DNA of 64,000 bases from Methanomassiliicoccaceae archaeon UBA421 (GTDB taxonomy: Archaea; Thermoplasmatota; Thermoplasmata; Methanomassiliicoccales; Methanomethylophilaceae), in assembly GCA_002498365.1 (NCBI GenBank), contig DAHB01000002.1, forward strand, positions 111,886 to 175,885, read 5' to 3'. Made by a program: the position numbers and the translations under genes. Shown here in pieces: positions 9,043-17,465 of the stretch. The notes under the pieces are model-generated. The model did not search any database and was not told where the DNA came from. It saw only the letters and a list, made by a program, of their open reading frames with translations. Every line of letters starts with the position of its first letter. Position 1 is the stretch's first letter.

Positions 9043-9630
9043 ATGGAAGCCGATGCAATAATAGCATCACTCAAGGAACACTCCCCGGAGATCGTACTTG
9101 TCATCGGAGGTTTGATCGCGATATTCATAGTGTACCTGTACCTCAAGGACGACGGTTCCGCGAAGTACAAGTTCACGGTCTTCCTTGGATTGGTTGCCGG
9201 AGTGGCCATGATATATATCGCGGCGGTAAACTGGTCCGGTCTGGCGCTGGCCACGGCGATAATAGTCGCCGTGGGAGGGTTTGCTCTTATAATAAGGCCA
9301 TTCCGCGAAGTGCATTTCTCAGCGATCCTGGCACTTTTCGTGATGGTTATCGTGTACATACTCCTCGGAGAGCTGGACGGGACCATGATCTACAGCATCG
9401 ACATATCTTTCCTTGCTTCGGGATACGTGAGGATCGCGATAGCCCTGGTAGCCGGCGCCATTGTGTACATGATCACCAATTTCATCGAAGAGATCATCAA
9501 GCTTTTTGGGAAGATCCTCAACTGGTGGCCCTTCCTTCTGATGATCGGGCTCCTCTGTATGGCAGAAGGGATCATGGTCTTTCTGGGATACGGGTCTGTA
9601 TACGAGATCTATCTGGACTATACCTCCTGA
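9043..9630 (+). CDS. Multi-spanning membrane protein of unknown function
   Basis: 195 aa with about six hydrophobic segments (roughly residues 15-34, 43-61, 66-85, 92-110, 122-145 and 157-180) joined by short loops. There is no signal peptide and no motif I recognise. A TATA-like CTTATAACT lies about 27 bp upstream of the ATG, which suggests a leaderless mRNA and supports this start. It stands alone between the divergent trp operon and tRNA-Arg. Confidence 0.8.
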   Translation: MEADAIIASLKEHSPEIVLVIGGLIAIFIVYLYLKDDGSAKYKFTVFLGLVAGVAMIYIAAVNWSGLALATAIIVAVGGFALIIRPFREVHFSAILALFVMVIVYILLGELDGTMIYSIDISFLASGYVRIAIALVAGAIVYMITNFIEEIIKLFGKILNWWPFLLMIGLLCMAEGIMVFLGYGSVYEIYLDYTS

Positions 9631-9692
9631 GGAGCTTCCGGATATTATCTTTATGTAAACCTTTAAATCAGTAAAGGCGTTGTTGGGTGAGT

Positions 9693-9794
9693 GGGCCCGT
9701 GGCTTAGCCAGGATATAGCGCTGGCCTTCTAAGCCAGACGCCTCGGGTTCGAAAGTTTCATAAAAAGGAACCGAAATTCCCGACGGGCCCGCCA
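9693..9794 (+). tRNA. tRNA-Arg(TCT) with a 24-nt intron in the T loop
   Basis: Acceptor stem GGGCCCG/CGGGCCC, anticodon arm CTGGC-CTTCTAA-GCCAG with anticodon TCT, and discriminator G followed by an encoded CCA (9792-9794). The T stem TCGGG/CCCGA (9743-9747, 9779-9783) encloses 31 nt instead of 7. Removing 24 nt (9754-9777) restores the loop TTCGAAT, so the intron is at position 59/60. No anticodon-loop intron is present. Confidence 0.9.
9754..9777 (+). other. tRNA intron at position 59/60 (bulge-helix-bulge)
   Basis: Folding gives outer T stem TCGGG/CCCGA, a 4-bp central helix TTCG/CGAA (9748-9751 with 9772-9775), and an inner 5-bp helix GTTTC/GGAAC (9755-9759 with 9767-9771). The central helix is flanked by 3-nt bulges AAA (9752-9754) and ATT (9776-9778) on opposite strands. 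This is the canonical substrate of the archaeal splicing endonuclease. Cutting between the second and third base of each bulge releases exactly 24 nt. Confidence 0.82.
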
Positions 9795-9836
9795 AAGGAT
9801 GCCGCCCCAGGGCAGGTGTCCAGGAAGGAAAATAAC

Positions 9837-9944
9837 ATGAAGAGAAGTTCACGCGCCTGGAAGAAACGCGGTAATCAGCGTTGGAAATGGCGCAAGAAGA
9901 AGATGAGAAGGAGAAAGAGAGCAGCTAAGATGCGCAAGCAGTGA
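9837..9944 (+). CDS. rpl41e: Ribosomal protein eL41
   Basis: A 35-aa extremely basic peptide that starts MKRSSRAWKKRGNQRW; its second half, WKWRKKKMRRRKRAAKM, matches the KWRKKRMRRLKRKRR pattern of archaeal and eukaryotic L41e. It lies at the ribosomal subunit interface in known structures. It is very short and sits between two tRNA genes. ATG at 9837 follows a purine-rich AAGGAAAATAAC; the stop is TGA. Confidence 0.85.
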   Translation: MKRSSRAWKKRGNQRWKWRKKKMRRRKRAAKMRKQ

Positions 9945-9962
9945 TCACAGTCATTCTGACAA

Positions 9963-10133
9963 GGGAGTATAGGCTAACCTGGCAGACTGGCGGGCTCCAG
10001 TTATAGAGCGTGATTGAATTGAGGTTGCTGAAGTTATGATGAATAACTGGAGCGATGACTCAATAATTTCGCGGGGGGTAGCTCCCCCCGTGGTGGAAAC
10101 CCGCTGACGGGGGTTCAAATCCCTCTGCTCCCA
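9963..10133 (+). tRNA. tRNA-Trp(CCA) with a long intron
   Basis: The 5' acceptor strand GGGAGTA (9963-9969) pairs with TGCTCCC (10126-10132). The anticodon stem GCGGG (9990-9994) pairs with CCCGC (10100-10104). The anticodon CCA is at 9997-9999, and the T arm GGGGG-TTCAAAT-CCCTC at 10109-10125. About 98 nt (10001-10098) interrupt the anticodon loop at the usual 37/38 site, leaving a 73-nt tRNA. The D stem pairs weakly as I draw it. An intron-bearing tRNA-Trp is typical of Euryarchaeota. Confidence 0.88.
10001..10098 (+). ncRNA. tRNA-Trp intron acting as box C/D guide RNA
   Basis: The intron contains a D'-like CTGA (10028-10031), a C'-type TGATGA (10037-10042), and a D-like ATGA (10055-10058). 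The segment just before the last box (10043-10053) is complementary to the tRNA's own anticodon region: AACTGGAGC pairs with GCTCCAGTT. The fifth base upstream of the D box (10050) pairs with C34, predicting 2'-O-methylation of C34 as known for euryarchaeal tRNA-Trp introns. A strong GGGGGG/CCCCCC hairpin (10073-10089) follows. The C and D boxes are degenerate. Confidence 0.7.
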
Positions 10134-10212
10134 CCTTGCGTATCTTAGCGGCATCTCTGCCCCCCTGAGAAGGGGCATAACAACTTTCTCTTCTTTTTTC
10201 TTTGGAGAATCA

Positions 10213-12135
10213 TTAGTTTTTTGGATTTTTATTGAATTTGTCAATCCGTGACCTCATGTGCTCCTGCAGCGGCGGGTCTGTGCAGTAGATATAGCAGCCC
10301 CTCATCCCCCGCGTCATCAGGGTGCGGTAGGTGTTCCTGATTATACTGTCGGCCGCTCGCTCCTGCTCTTCAGGGTCTGGATATTTCTGTTTCAGTCCGC
10401 GCAACGACCGGTCTGTACTGGCCCTTTTGGTGCGGTCCGTCAGGACCTCCCCGTCCCTGTAGGTCAGGTCGTCTCCGATTATCACACCGACATAATCAAA
10501 TTCAAGTCCTTGGCACGTGTGTATGCACCCGATCTCGTCGATGGAGGTCTCGTCCACGGCCCATGTGTCAGTGGAGCCGAGATTCCAGCTCATTTCAAAT
10601 CCCGAATCCGGTATTTTCACGTCATGGTATTCCGGGTCGCATTTTTTGTCGGTCCTCCAATCCCAGCAGTAGCCGGCCACCATGCGCGATCTGTTCGCCA
10701 TGAGATTCTTTTCCCTGATCGAGCGTCTCAGCTCGTCGGGGTCGTCGAAAAGCTCGATGTCGTACTCGAAGTCGTCCACTGTATCGAAGTTCGCGGTCTC
10801 CCCTATTTCCAACACATCATCTACCCAGGCCACATAGCCGTCCGATCCGTCGCATCTGAACTGTGAATCCAGTTCCATCCTTTTTATGAGCGCATTGCAA
10901 GACCTGGCGAACCTCTCTATGTTTTCAATGGTCCCGATATCGTCCAGAGTTACACGCTGGCTCTCATCAATGAAGAAAACGGATAGCTTCGATGCTTTTA
11001 TGATCTCCTTTATCTGATTCTCCCCATGGTTTTTGAACATCCCGGATTTTTCCACGAGACGGTGGGATTCGTCGACCAAAAGAACATCGAAGTCGTTCTT
11101 TCCGCTGGATGTGAACGCACCCGAACCTTTGAACATGTTTTTTACGCTCGTAACGCTACGCGAAAGCCTCTCCTTTCCCTCGCTGAGCTTCCTGAAATAG
11201 ACGTTCCTGGGGGCGCTGTTCTTTGTGACATAGGCGGACAGACAGCCACTGTCGGTCAACTTTGCGAGAAGGTTAATCGCAAGGACCGATTTTCCGGTCC
11301 CCGGCCCGCCTTCCACGATGATCACTCTTTTCAAAGGGTCCGTCTTCGACCGTCTGGATTGTTCCAGTATCTCCTCGAAGACGATTTTCTGTCCGTCTAT
11401 CATGACGAATTCCCGGTTACCTTTCACCATGGAGACGATGCAATCCTGGAGCGATTTGGAGGGACGCAGCTTTCCGCCCTCGATCATTTCTATCACGTTA
11501 TTTCTGTCGCCGTGGCGTATATAGGTCTGTATGAATTCTCTGAGCTTGTTCTTGTCACGTATTCCAAACAAGGGTGCCTCAGCCATGTAGAAGTTATAAG
11601 CAGGGTCCGTTAGAGGGTCTTTGTCCGTGATGTCGTAGTTATGCAGATATGCGCACGGCCTCAACCTAAGGAGCCCGTCCTGGATGCACACGTTGTAGTC
11701 GTTTATCACCTGGACATATGACCATGCCTGGAAGGAGGGATGTGTCGTTTCGTTCATCGATCCGCCCAGCATGGTCTTCACGATGCCATCTTTCTCCACG
11801 ACTGATTCTGCGGTCATCCATTGCTTGAGTTCGATGACGACCGCGGAACCGACCCCCTCCTCGTCCGTGCCGGCAACGATCATGTCGACCCTTTTTCCGG
11901 TGTAGGGTATGTTGTATTCTACGGCTATGCCGGCATCCTTGGGGACTTCTGACATTCCAAGCACTATATACATGTGGTTCAGGGAGTTCTGCCAAGAGGA
12001 AAATTCGGACCGCGAGGCGTTTCTCCCCATTTTTTCATATACTGCTGCGCTCAGCTTCTCCGCCAACAGGCCGCCGTCGACGTCCGATTCGAAATCGGCC
12101 AGCGTGCCGCTGTATATGATCATCCCTGATTGCAA
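10213..12135 (-). CDS. DUF2075-type nuclease/helicase (COG3410 family)
   Basis: A 640-aa protein. The N-terminal region (about 60-115) contains VDMIVAGTDEEG followed by VVIELKQW, a D...ExK pattern of PD-(D/E)XK nucleases. From about residue 255 there is a P-loop NTPase/superfamily I-like helicase: Walker A VEGGPGTGKS, Walker B DVLLVDESHR, a motif III-like FFIDESQRV, then HTCQGLEFDYVGVIIGDDL (motif V/VI region). Such proteins are linked to DNA repair or phage defence; function here is inferred. The start is TTG at 12135 or ATG at 12123. Confidence 0.75.
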   Translation of the reverse strand: MQSGMIIYSGTLADFESDVDGGLLAEKLSAAVYEKMGRNASRSEFSSWQNSLNHMYIVLGMSEVPKDAGIAVEYNIPYTGKRVDMIVAGTDEEGVGSAVVIELKQWMTAESVVEKDGIVKTMLGGSMNETTHPSFQAWSYVQVINDYNVCIQDGLLRLRPCAYLHNYDITDKDPLTDPAYNFYMAEAPLFGIRDKNKLREFIQTYIRHGDRNNVIEMIEGGKLRPSKSLQDCIVSMVKGNREFVMIDGQKIVFEEILEQSRRSKTDPLKRVIIVEGGPGTGKSVLAINLLAKLTDSGCLSAYVTKNSAPRNVYFRKLSEGKERLSRSVTSVKNMFKGSGAFTSSGKNDFDVLLVDESHRLVEKSGMFKNHGENQIKEIIKASKLSVFFIDESQRVTLDDIGTIENIERFARSCNALIKRMELDSQFRCDGSDGYVAWVDDVLEIGETANFDTVDDFEYDIELFDDPDELRRSIREKNLMANRSRMVAGYCWDWRTDKKCDPEYHDVKIPDSGFEMSWNLGSTDTWAVDETSIDEIGCIHTCQGLEFDYVGVIIGDDLTYRDGEVLTDRTKRASTDRSLRGLKQKYPDPEEQERAADSIIRNTYRTLMTRGMRGCYIYCTDPPLQEHMRSRIDKFNKNPKN

Positions 12136-12165
12136 AGGGATCTGAAGTTATATCGCTTGCGAATA

Positions 12166-13530
12166 TCAGTTCTTGAAACTGTGTATCGGCGCGGGTATCC
12201 GTCCGCCCCTGTTCACGAACCCTCCGCAACCGAACCTGCTGACGGGCATGATCGGCGCAGAGCCCAGTAGCCCTCCGAACTCTGCGTGGTCGCCCGGCTT
12301 TTTGCCTATCACGGGTATGAGCCTGCATGCGGTCGTCTTCTGGTTGACCATTCCGATCGCCATCTCGTCGGCTATGATGCCTGCGATCGTCTCCGCGGAC
12401 GTGTCGCCGGGTATCGCCACCATGTCGAGCCCGACAGAGCAGACGCACGTCATGGCCTCCAGCTTCTCGATGCACAGCGCACCGCATTCCGCGGCGCGGA
12501 CCATCGAGCTGTCTTCGGACACGGGTATGAACGCACCGCTCAGCCCCCCGACGTACGAGGACGCCATCACTCCGCCTTTCTTGACCTGGTCATTGAGGAT
12601 GGCCAGCGCCGCGGTGGTACCGGGGGCGCCGGTCCTTTCGATGCCCATCTCCTCGATGATATCGGCTATCGAGTCCCCTATCTCGGGGGTCGGGGCCAGA
12701 GAAAGGTCCACTATCCCGAATGGGACCCCCAGTCTGGCGGAGGCCTCCTTTGCCACGAGCTGTCCGGCCCTGGTGACTTTGAAAGCTGTCTTCTTGATGG
12801 TCTCGCAGAGGACCTCGAAGCTCTCTCCTTTGACCTTGGAAACCGACGTCTTCACCACTCCGGGCCCCGATACCCCCACGTTGATGACGGTCTCCGGTTC
12901 GGTGACCCCGTGGAACGCGCCCGCCATAAAAGGGTTGTCGTCGGGCGGGTTGCAGAAGACCACGAGCTTGGCGCATCCGATCGAGTCCTTGTCCTTGGTT
13001 AGTTCGGCCGTTTCACGGATTATGTCTCCCATGATCCTTACGGCGTCCATGTTGATGCCGGTCCGGGTGGAGCCCACCGAGACGGAGCCACAGACCCTTT
13101 CCGTCGAAGACAGGGCCTCCGGTATCGAACGTATGAGTAGCCTGTCAGCATCAGTCATGCCCTTCTGCACCAGAGCGGAATAGCCGCCTATGAAATTGAT
13201 GCCCACATGCTCGGCCGCCTTGTCCAGCGCCTCCGCGATCCTCACGAAATCCTCCGGGGCCCTGCAGGCGCACGCCCCGACGACGGATATCGGTGTCACC
13301 GAGACCCTCTTGTTCGTTATCGGAATGCCGTACTCGAGGCCGATCTCATCGCCGACGGATACAAGATTTTTGGCCTTTTCGGTTATTTTCCGGTATATCT
13401 TCTCGCAAAGCCCGTCGAGGTCCGGGTCGCAGCAGTCCATAAGGCTGATGCCCATAGTTATCGTTCTGACGTCCAGACTTTCGTCCTTGATCATCGAGTT
13501 GGTTTCAAAGACCTCTTCGAAATCGACCAT
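12166..13530 (-). CDS. UPF0210/DUF711 family protein
   Basis: 454 aa, full length for DUF711. It contains the family's conserved stretches CCDPDLDGLCEKIY, ERVCGSVSVGSTRTGINMDAV, FHGVTEPETVINVGVSGPG and the glycine-rich end SRFGCGGFVNRGGRIPAP. The biochemical activity is unknown; a glycyl-radical-like fold has been suggested for the family. It follows a UPF0237 ACT-domain gene by 4 bp, a pairing conserved across bacteria and archaea, implying that the two act together. Confidence 0.88.
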   Translation of the reverse strand: MVDFEEVFETNSMIKDESLDVRTITMGISLMDCCDPDLDGLCEKIYRKITEKAKNLVSVGDEIGLEYGIPITNKRVSVTPISVVGACACRAPEDFVRIAEALDKAAEHVGINFIGGYSALVQKGMTDADRLLIRSIPEALSSTERVCGSVSVGSTRTGINMDAVRIMGDIIRETAELTKDKDSIGCAKLVVFCNPPDDNPFMAGAFHGVTEPETVINVGVSGPGVVKTSVSKVKGESFEVLCETIKKTAFKVTRAGQLVAKEASARLGVPFGIVDLSLAPTPEIGDSIADIIEEMGIERTGAPGTTAALAILNDQVKKGGVMASSYVGGLSGAFIPVSEDSSMVRAAECGALCIEKLEAMTCVCSVGLDMVAIPGDTSAETIAGIIADEMAIGMVNQKTTACRLIPVIGKKPGDHAEFGGLLGSAPIMPVSRFGCGGFVNRGGRIPAPIHSFKN

Positions 13531-13534
13531 CGGA

Positions 13535-13807
13535 TCAGATCCTGTGCATCATGTTGAAGATGTCTTCATGCTGGGCCTGGATCAGGCAGCCGACCTTTTC
13601 ACCCACGGTCCCGAGCCCTTCCGTAAGCTCGGCGAACGTCTTCTCGTACTTGTCCGTATCGACGATCATCATCATGTTGATGTAATCGCCTACCGTGGTC
13701 TGCTTTATGTCCAATATATTGATGTTGTTGTCGGCGAAGAAATTGCACACGGCGGCGATTATCCCGACGTGGTCCTTCCCCACCAGCGTGACTATTGTCT
13801 TGCTCAT
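13535..13807 (-). CDS. UPF0237 ACT-domain protein
   Basis: A 90-aa single ACT domain, starting MSKTIVTLVGKDHVGIIAAV and ending IFNMMHRI. ACT domains bind amino acids and dimerise. The Gly-Lys-Asp-His-Val-Gly loop and following helix are typical of UPF0237. Its ATG overlaps the citramalate synthase stop as ATGA, so it is translationally coupled to amino-acid synthesis genes upstream and lies 4 bp before the DUF711 partner. Confidence 0.88.
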   Translation of the reverse strand: MSKTIVTLVGKDHVGIIAAVCNFFADNNINILDIKQTTVGDYINMMMIVDTDKYEKTFAELTEGLGTVGEKVGCLIQAQHEDIFNMMHRI

Positions 13808-15372
13808 TTTACGGCCTTCCTTTCATTGATCATTATAGCGTATTCCATCGAGTCCACCAGCGCTATCAGCGAGGCCTCGATGACGTTCTGTGAGACGCCG
13901 ACCGTCGTCCAGCTCTCGGTCCCGTCCGTGGAGCGTATCAGCACCCTTACCGCCGCAGCCGTGGCGGCCTTCTCGTCCAGAACCCTGACCTTGTAGTCGG
14001 AGAGGCGTATGCCGTTCAGCACGGGATAGAACTTCGACAGCGCCTTCCTGAGCGCGTTGTCCATCGCGTTGACCGGACCGTCGCCGTCGGATGCGGTGTG
14101 CTCTATCTCCCCGTCGCTGTTCCTGACCTTGATGCTGGCCTCGGATATCAGTTTTCCGTTCTCCACCTCGTCTATGAAAAGCCTGAATCCCGCGATAGTG
14201 AAATAGGGTTCGAACTCTCTCCTGATGCGTTTGACGAGCAGCTCGAAACTTGCGTCCGCACCTTCGAACTGATATCCCCTGGACTCCAGTTCTTTGACGG
14301 TCTCGGTTATGCGGCCGCTGTCGCCGCCGTCTGTCCCGATCCCCAGCTCGTTCAGCTTCTCGACGATGCTGGCCTTGCCGGACATGTCGGAGATCAGTAC
14401 TCTGCGTTTGTTCCCGACCGTTTCCGGCCTTATGTGCTCATAGGTCCTGGTGTCCTTCATCATCGCCGAAACGTGCATTCCGGCCTTATGTGCGAACGCC
14501 TTCTCTCCGACATAGGGAAGGGCGGGCGAAGGCGCCGTGTTGGCCACCTCTCCGACGAACTTCGAAAGCTCTGTGAGCTTCGTGAGGTCCCCGACGTTCG
14601 TGTTGCGGCCCATCTTGAGCATGAGGTTCGGTATTATGGAACACAGGTTTGCGTTCCCGGTCCTCTCGCCTATGCCGTTTATACATCCCTGGACCATGGA
14701 CGCGCCCGCCTTGACGGCGGCAAGGGAGCATGCCACCGCCAGCTCCGAATCGTTGTGGCAGTGGATGCCCACCGCAGTGTCGAACCTGTCGCATACGGCT
14801 TTCACGGCATCGGCCACGCGGTCCGGGAGGGTGCCTCCGTTCGTGTCGCAGAGCACCAGCCATTCGGCTCCCGCGTCGGCGGCCGCGCCGAGGGACTTGA
14901 GGGCATATTCGGAGTCTGAATAGAAACCGTCGAAGAAGTGCTCCGCGTCGAACATCACGCGCATCCCGGACTCCCTGAGGAACCTGACGCTGTCCCCGAT
15001 CATCGCCAGGTTCTCCTCTTTGGTGGTGTTGAGCGCGTGCACGACCTGGAAGTCCCAGGTCTTCCCGAAGATGCACGCCCACTCGGCCCCCGACGAGACC
15101 AGTGCTTTCAGGTTCGCGTCGTCCTCGGCCTTGATGTCGCGCCTCCGCGTGCTTCCGAAGGCCGTGACCTTGGCGTTCTTCAGGTCCATGTCCTTTGCGA
15201 TGGCGAAGAACTCGTCCGTCATAGGGTTGGACCCCGGCCATCCGCATTCGACGTAATCCACGCCGAACCCGTCGAGCTCGCGCAATATGTCTGCCCGGTC
15301 CTGCACCGAGAATGATATCCCTTCGCTCTGGGCGCCGTCCCGGAGCGTGGTGTCGTATATGATTATTTTCAT
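13804..15372 (-). CDS. cimA: (R)-citramalate synthase
   Basis: 522 aa of the HMGL-like/isopropylmalate synthase family. It condenses acetyl-CoA with pyruvate to citramalate, the entry to threonine-independent isoleucine synthesis. The N-terminal TIM barrel has IYDTTLRDGAQSEGISFS, the metal-binding GIHCHNDSELAVA and GCINGIGERTGNANL. The C-terminal part (about 390-510) is the LeuA-type allosteric dimer domain. The DAEHFFDGFY segment fits the CimA subgroup rather than LeuA; specificity remains inferred. It lies 1 bp after homoserine dehydrogenase. Confidence 0.87.
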   Translation of the reverse strand: MKIIIYDTTLRDGAQSEGISFSVQDRADILRELDGFGVDYVECGWPGSNPMTDEFFAIAKDMDLKNAKVTAFGSTRRRDIKAEDDANLKALVSSGAEWACIFGKTWDFQVVHALNTTKEENLAMIGDSVRFLRESGMRVMFDAEHFFDGFYSDSEYALKSLGAAADAGAEWLVLCDTNGGTLPDRVADAVKAVCDRFDTAVGIHCHNDSELAVACSLAAVKAGASMVQGCINGIGERTGNANLCSIIPNLMLKMGRNTNVGDLTKLTELSKFVGEVANTAPSPALPYVGEKAFAHKAGMHVSAMMKDTRTYEHIRPETVGNKRRVLISDMSGKASIVEKLNELGIGTDGGDSGRITETVKELESRGYQFEGADASFELLVKRIRREFEPYFTIAGFRLFIDEVENGKLISEASIKVRNSDGEIEHTASDGDGPVNAMDNALRKALSKFYPVLNGIRLSDYKVRVLDEKAATAAAVRVLIRSTDGTESWTTVGVSQNVIEASLIALVDSMEYAIMINERKAVK

Positions 15373-15373
15373 T

Positions 15374-16372
15374 TCATTCCCCTCTGTCGTCGAGCACAGA
15401 TATCAGGTCGCTGAGTATCGCCGATGCGGTCTCCAGACGCCCTGCTCCGCGGCCGGTAATCGTTATGGGGCCGGCCAGGTCGCTGAGTATCTGCGCTGCG
15501 TTCAAAGTCCCGGTGACCGCCAGCGGGTGCCCTCTGGGCACGAGTCTCGGGGCCACTTCCAGTTTTGTATCGGTCACCTCTCCTATCAGGCGGACGACCA
15601 TGTTGCGGGATTTGGCAAGCGCGATGGCCTCTTCCGTTATTCCGGTGATCCCGGTTATCGAAACATCCGAGAACGTAACGTTGCGTCCGAAGACGGAGTT
15701 CGCCAGGATCACGACCTTGCATGCGCTGTCGTACCCTCCGACGTCCCCCGTAGGGTCGGCTTCGGCGTAGCCGAGCTGCTGGGCCTCCTTGAGGGCCTGC
15801 TCGAAGGGCTGTCCGCTGTCCATCTTGCTGAGTATGTAGTTGCAGGTTCCGTTAAGGATTCCGCGGATCGACTGTATCTTTTCCCCGACGAGGTTGTCGT
15901 GGCAGAGGTTGATGATGGGCATCGCTCCGCCCACCGAACCCTCGAACTTCAGCTTGCACCTGTTCCTTCTCGCAAGTGCAATGAGGTCTCCGAACTTGAT
16001 CGCGAGCGGGCCCTTGTTCGTAGTGATGACGTCCTTGCCGCACTCCAGCGCGTGGACGATGTTCTTCAGGCCCTGTCCCCCCGTCTCGTAGTTCGTCGGG
16101 CTGACCTCTACGAGTATATCGTAATCTACGGAGTCCAGGACCTCGAGCGCGTCCGTGTACGTCCTGCTCCCCACACGTTTGGTCTCCGCCTTCCTGGATA
16201 CCAGGTCCATAGGTGCAAGCCCTTCGGGGTCGGTCACGTAGGTCTTGGAGTCCATGACTCCGACGATCTTCACGTTCTCGCCGTAGCGTTTCTTAAAGAA
16301 CATCTCCCGAGAATCGAGGACCTCTGCTAAGCCCTGCCCTACCGTGCCGAAGCCGGCGATGAATATGCGCAT
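15374..16372 (-). CDS. hom: Homoserine dehydrogenase
   Basis: 332 aa; reduces aspartate semialdehyde to homoserine for threonine and methionine. The N-terminal NAD(P)-binding motif is IAGFGTVGQG; the catalytic region is seen in GTCNYILSKMDSG followed by AEADPTGDVGGYDSACKVVILA. Length is that of the short form without a C-terminal ACT domain. The regulatory role may be supplied in trans by the ACT protein encoded 1 bp upstream. Homoserine made here could feed the O-acetylhomoserine sulfhydrylase at 20148. Confidence 0.93.
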   Translation of the reverse strand: MRIFIAGFGTVGQGLAEVLDSREMFFKKRYGENVKIVGVMDSKTYVTDPEGLAPMDLVSRKAETKRVGSRTYTDALEVLDSVDYDILVEVSPTNYETGGQGLKNIVHALECGKDVITTNKGPLAIKFGDLIALARRNRCKLKFEGSVGGAMPIINLCHDNLVGEKIQSIRGILNGTCNYILSKMDSGQPFEQALKEAQQLGYAEADPTGDVGGYDSACKVVILANSVFGRNVTFSDVSITGITGITEEAIALAKSRNMVVRLIGEVTDTKLEVAPRLVPRGHPLAVTGTLNAAQILSDLAGPITITGRGAGRLETASAILSDLISVLDDRGE

Positions 16373-16373
16373 G

Positions 16374-16865
16374 TCAGAGCCCCCTGACGTACGTTATTGC
16401 GCCTTCCCTGCATGCGGACCCGAGGAATCTGTCCAGCCTTTCCAGGTCTCCTTCCTCTCGAACCTTCACCGATATCATGGCGGTTCGCTTCTCATGATGG
16501 TTCTTGGACGAGTACTGGATGTCCACCGAGTCTACGGTGACGGCCTGGGACGCCTCGTCCATCAGCCGTTCGACGTATGATGCCGTGATGCGCCCTATGA
16601 GAAGATACTCCATCGAGAACGTGCTGTATACGGAGCCTATGCTGGATATTATGACGTCCCTAGATTTCCATATATCCTCCAGCCTCTTGAGCTGTGTTGC
16701 GTCCTCGACCTCGAAAGTGACGTTGAGCGAAATCCTGTGGTTTACGATCTGCTCGCGGTCGTGGACGACGCCCATGATGTTCCCGTCGACCATAGATATC
16801 GGCTCCAGGGAACCCACGAGCTGACCGGGGAGGTCTTTAACGTACAGTTCTGCGTTCACTATCAT
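16374..16865 (-). CDS. ACT-domain regulatory protein
   Basis: 163 aa starting MIVNAELYVKDLPGQLVGSL. An ACT-like fold occupies the first ~75 residues (the DLPGQL loop is the usual ligand site), followed by a second alpha/beta region. It is probably an amino-acid-sensing partner of the homoserine dehydrogenase encoded 1 bp downstream. The frame is open further upstream, but a TATA-like stretch (about 16897-16910) about 30 bp before the ATG at 16865 and the ACT N-terminus favour this start, giving a nearly leaderless transcript. Confidence 0.75.
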   Translation of the reverse strand: MIVNAELYVKDLPGQLVGSLEPISMVDGNIMGVVHDREQIVNHRISLNVTFEVEDATQLKRLEDIWKSRDVIISSIGSVYSTFSMEYLLIGRITASYVERLMDEASQAVTVDSVDIQYSSKNHHEKRTAMISVKVREEGDLERLDRFLGSACREGAITYVRGL

Positions 16866-17465
16866 TTTTACTCTGCTGAATATCTGCCCCACGTTAATTA
16901 TATTATCGTAGCTCGCGCGCGGAAAAATATTGTTCATTGCACTGTCTCTGAGGGCGTGAATCTTGTATAATTGTGGTAAAATTCGGTCGAATGCAAATGT
17001 ACCAGATAATTTTTTAATGAAAGAAGTGGGATGTAAAAGCAGGTCCGCCGCCGCAAACATGTCGGCGCCTTCGCATGCATAAAGTACTCGAGTCAGCATT
17101 TATGGCGCAATTCTAAGGGCTATCCAGAATGATTATTTCCGGAGTGCTGACCCAGACGACGGAATCGTATCATGTTTCCGACCTGAGATCTCTGAGGCGG
17201 GCCATTCGCTGAATAAGCCGGACGTTGAACGAATCAGTCGTATCGACGTTATTGTTCCCTCTGGAACGTTGCATCCGGCGGTTTTGCCGTCCATATAGAG
17301 GGATCATGCTGATTTACCTCTAACCACCTATTGGTCGAAGGCGGATCTGAAAGACATCGCTCCTTGATTTAATTCCTACTTATACGATATGCAAACGATA
17401 GAATAATATACTCTACAATTATTCATAGTTAATCAATAGGAATAATGGTAAATGGAGACGATCGG
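16866..17465. other. 600-bp intergenic region without a recognised gene
   Basis: Holds the minus-strand promoter of the ACT/hom operon at its left end and the iscS promoter at its right end. Between about 17,100 and 17,390 I see neither a coding frame with family similarity nor an RNA fold I can name. Confidence 0.6.
17433..17446 (+). promoter_or_regulatory. 14-bp motif shared by iscS and the Rrf2 gene
   Basis: TCAATAGGAATAAT here is identical to 21521-21534, upstream of the Rrf2/IscR-like regulator. Its position just before the first possible iscS start suggests an operator for that regulator or a common core-promoter element. Confidence 0.45.

Noticed and set aside
16866..17099. N-terminal extension of the ACT-domain protein
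   Set aside because: The extension has no family similarity and covers the TATA-like promoter; the ATG at 16865 fits better.
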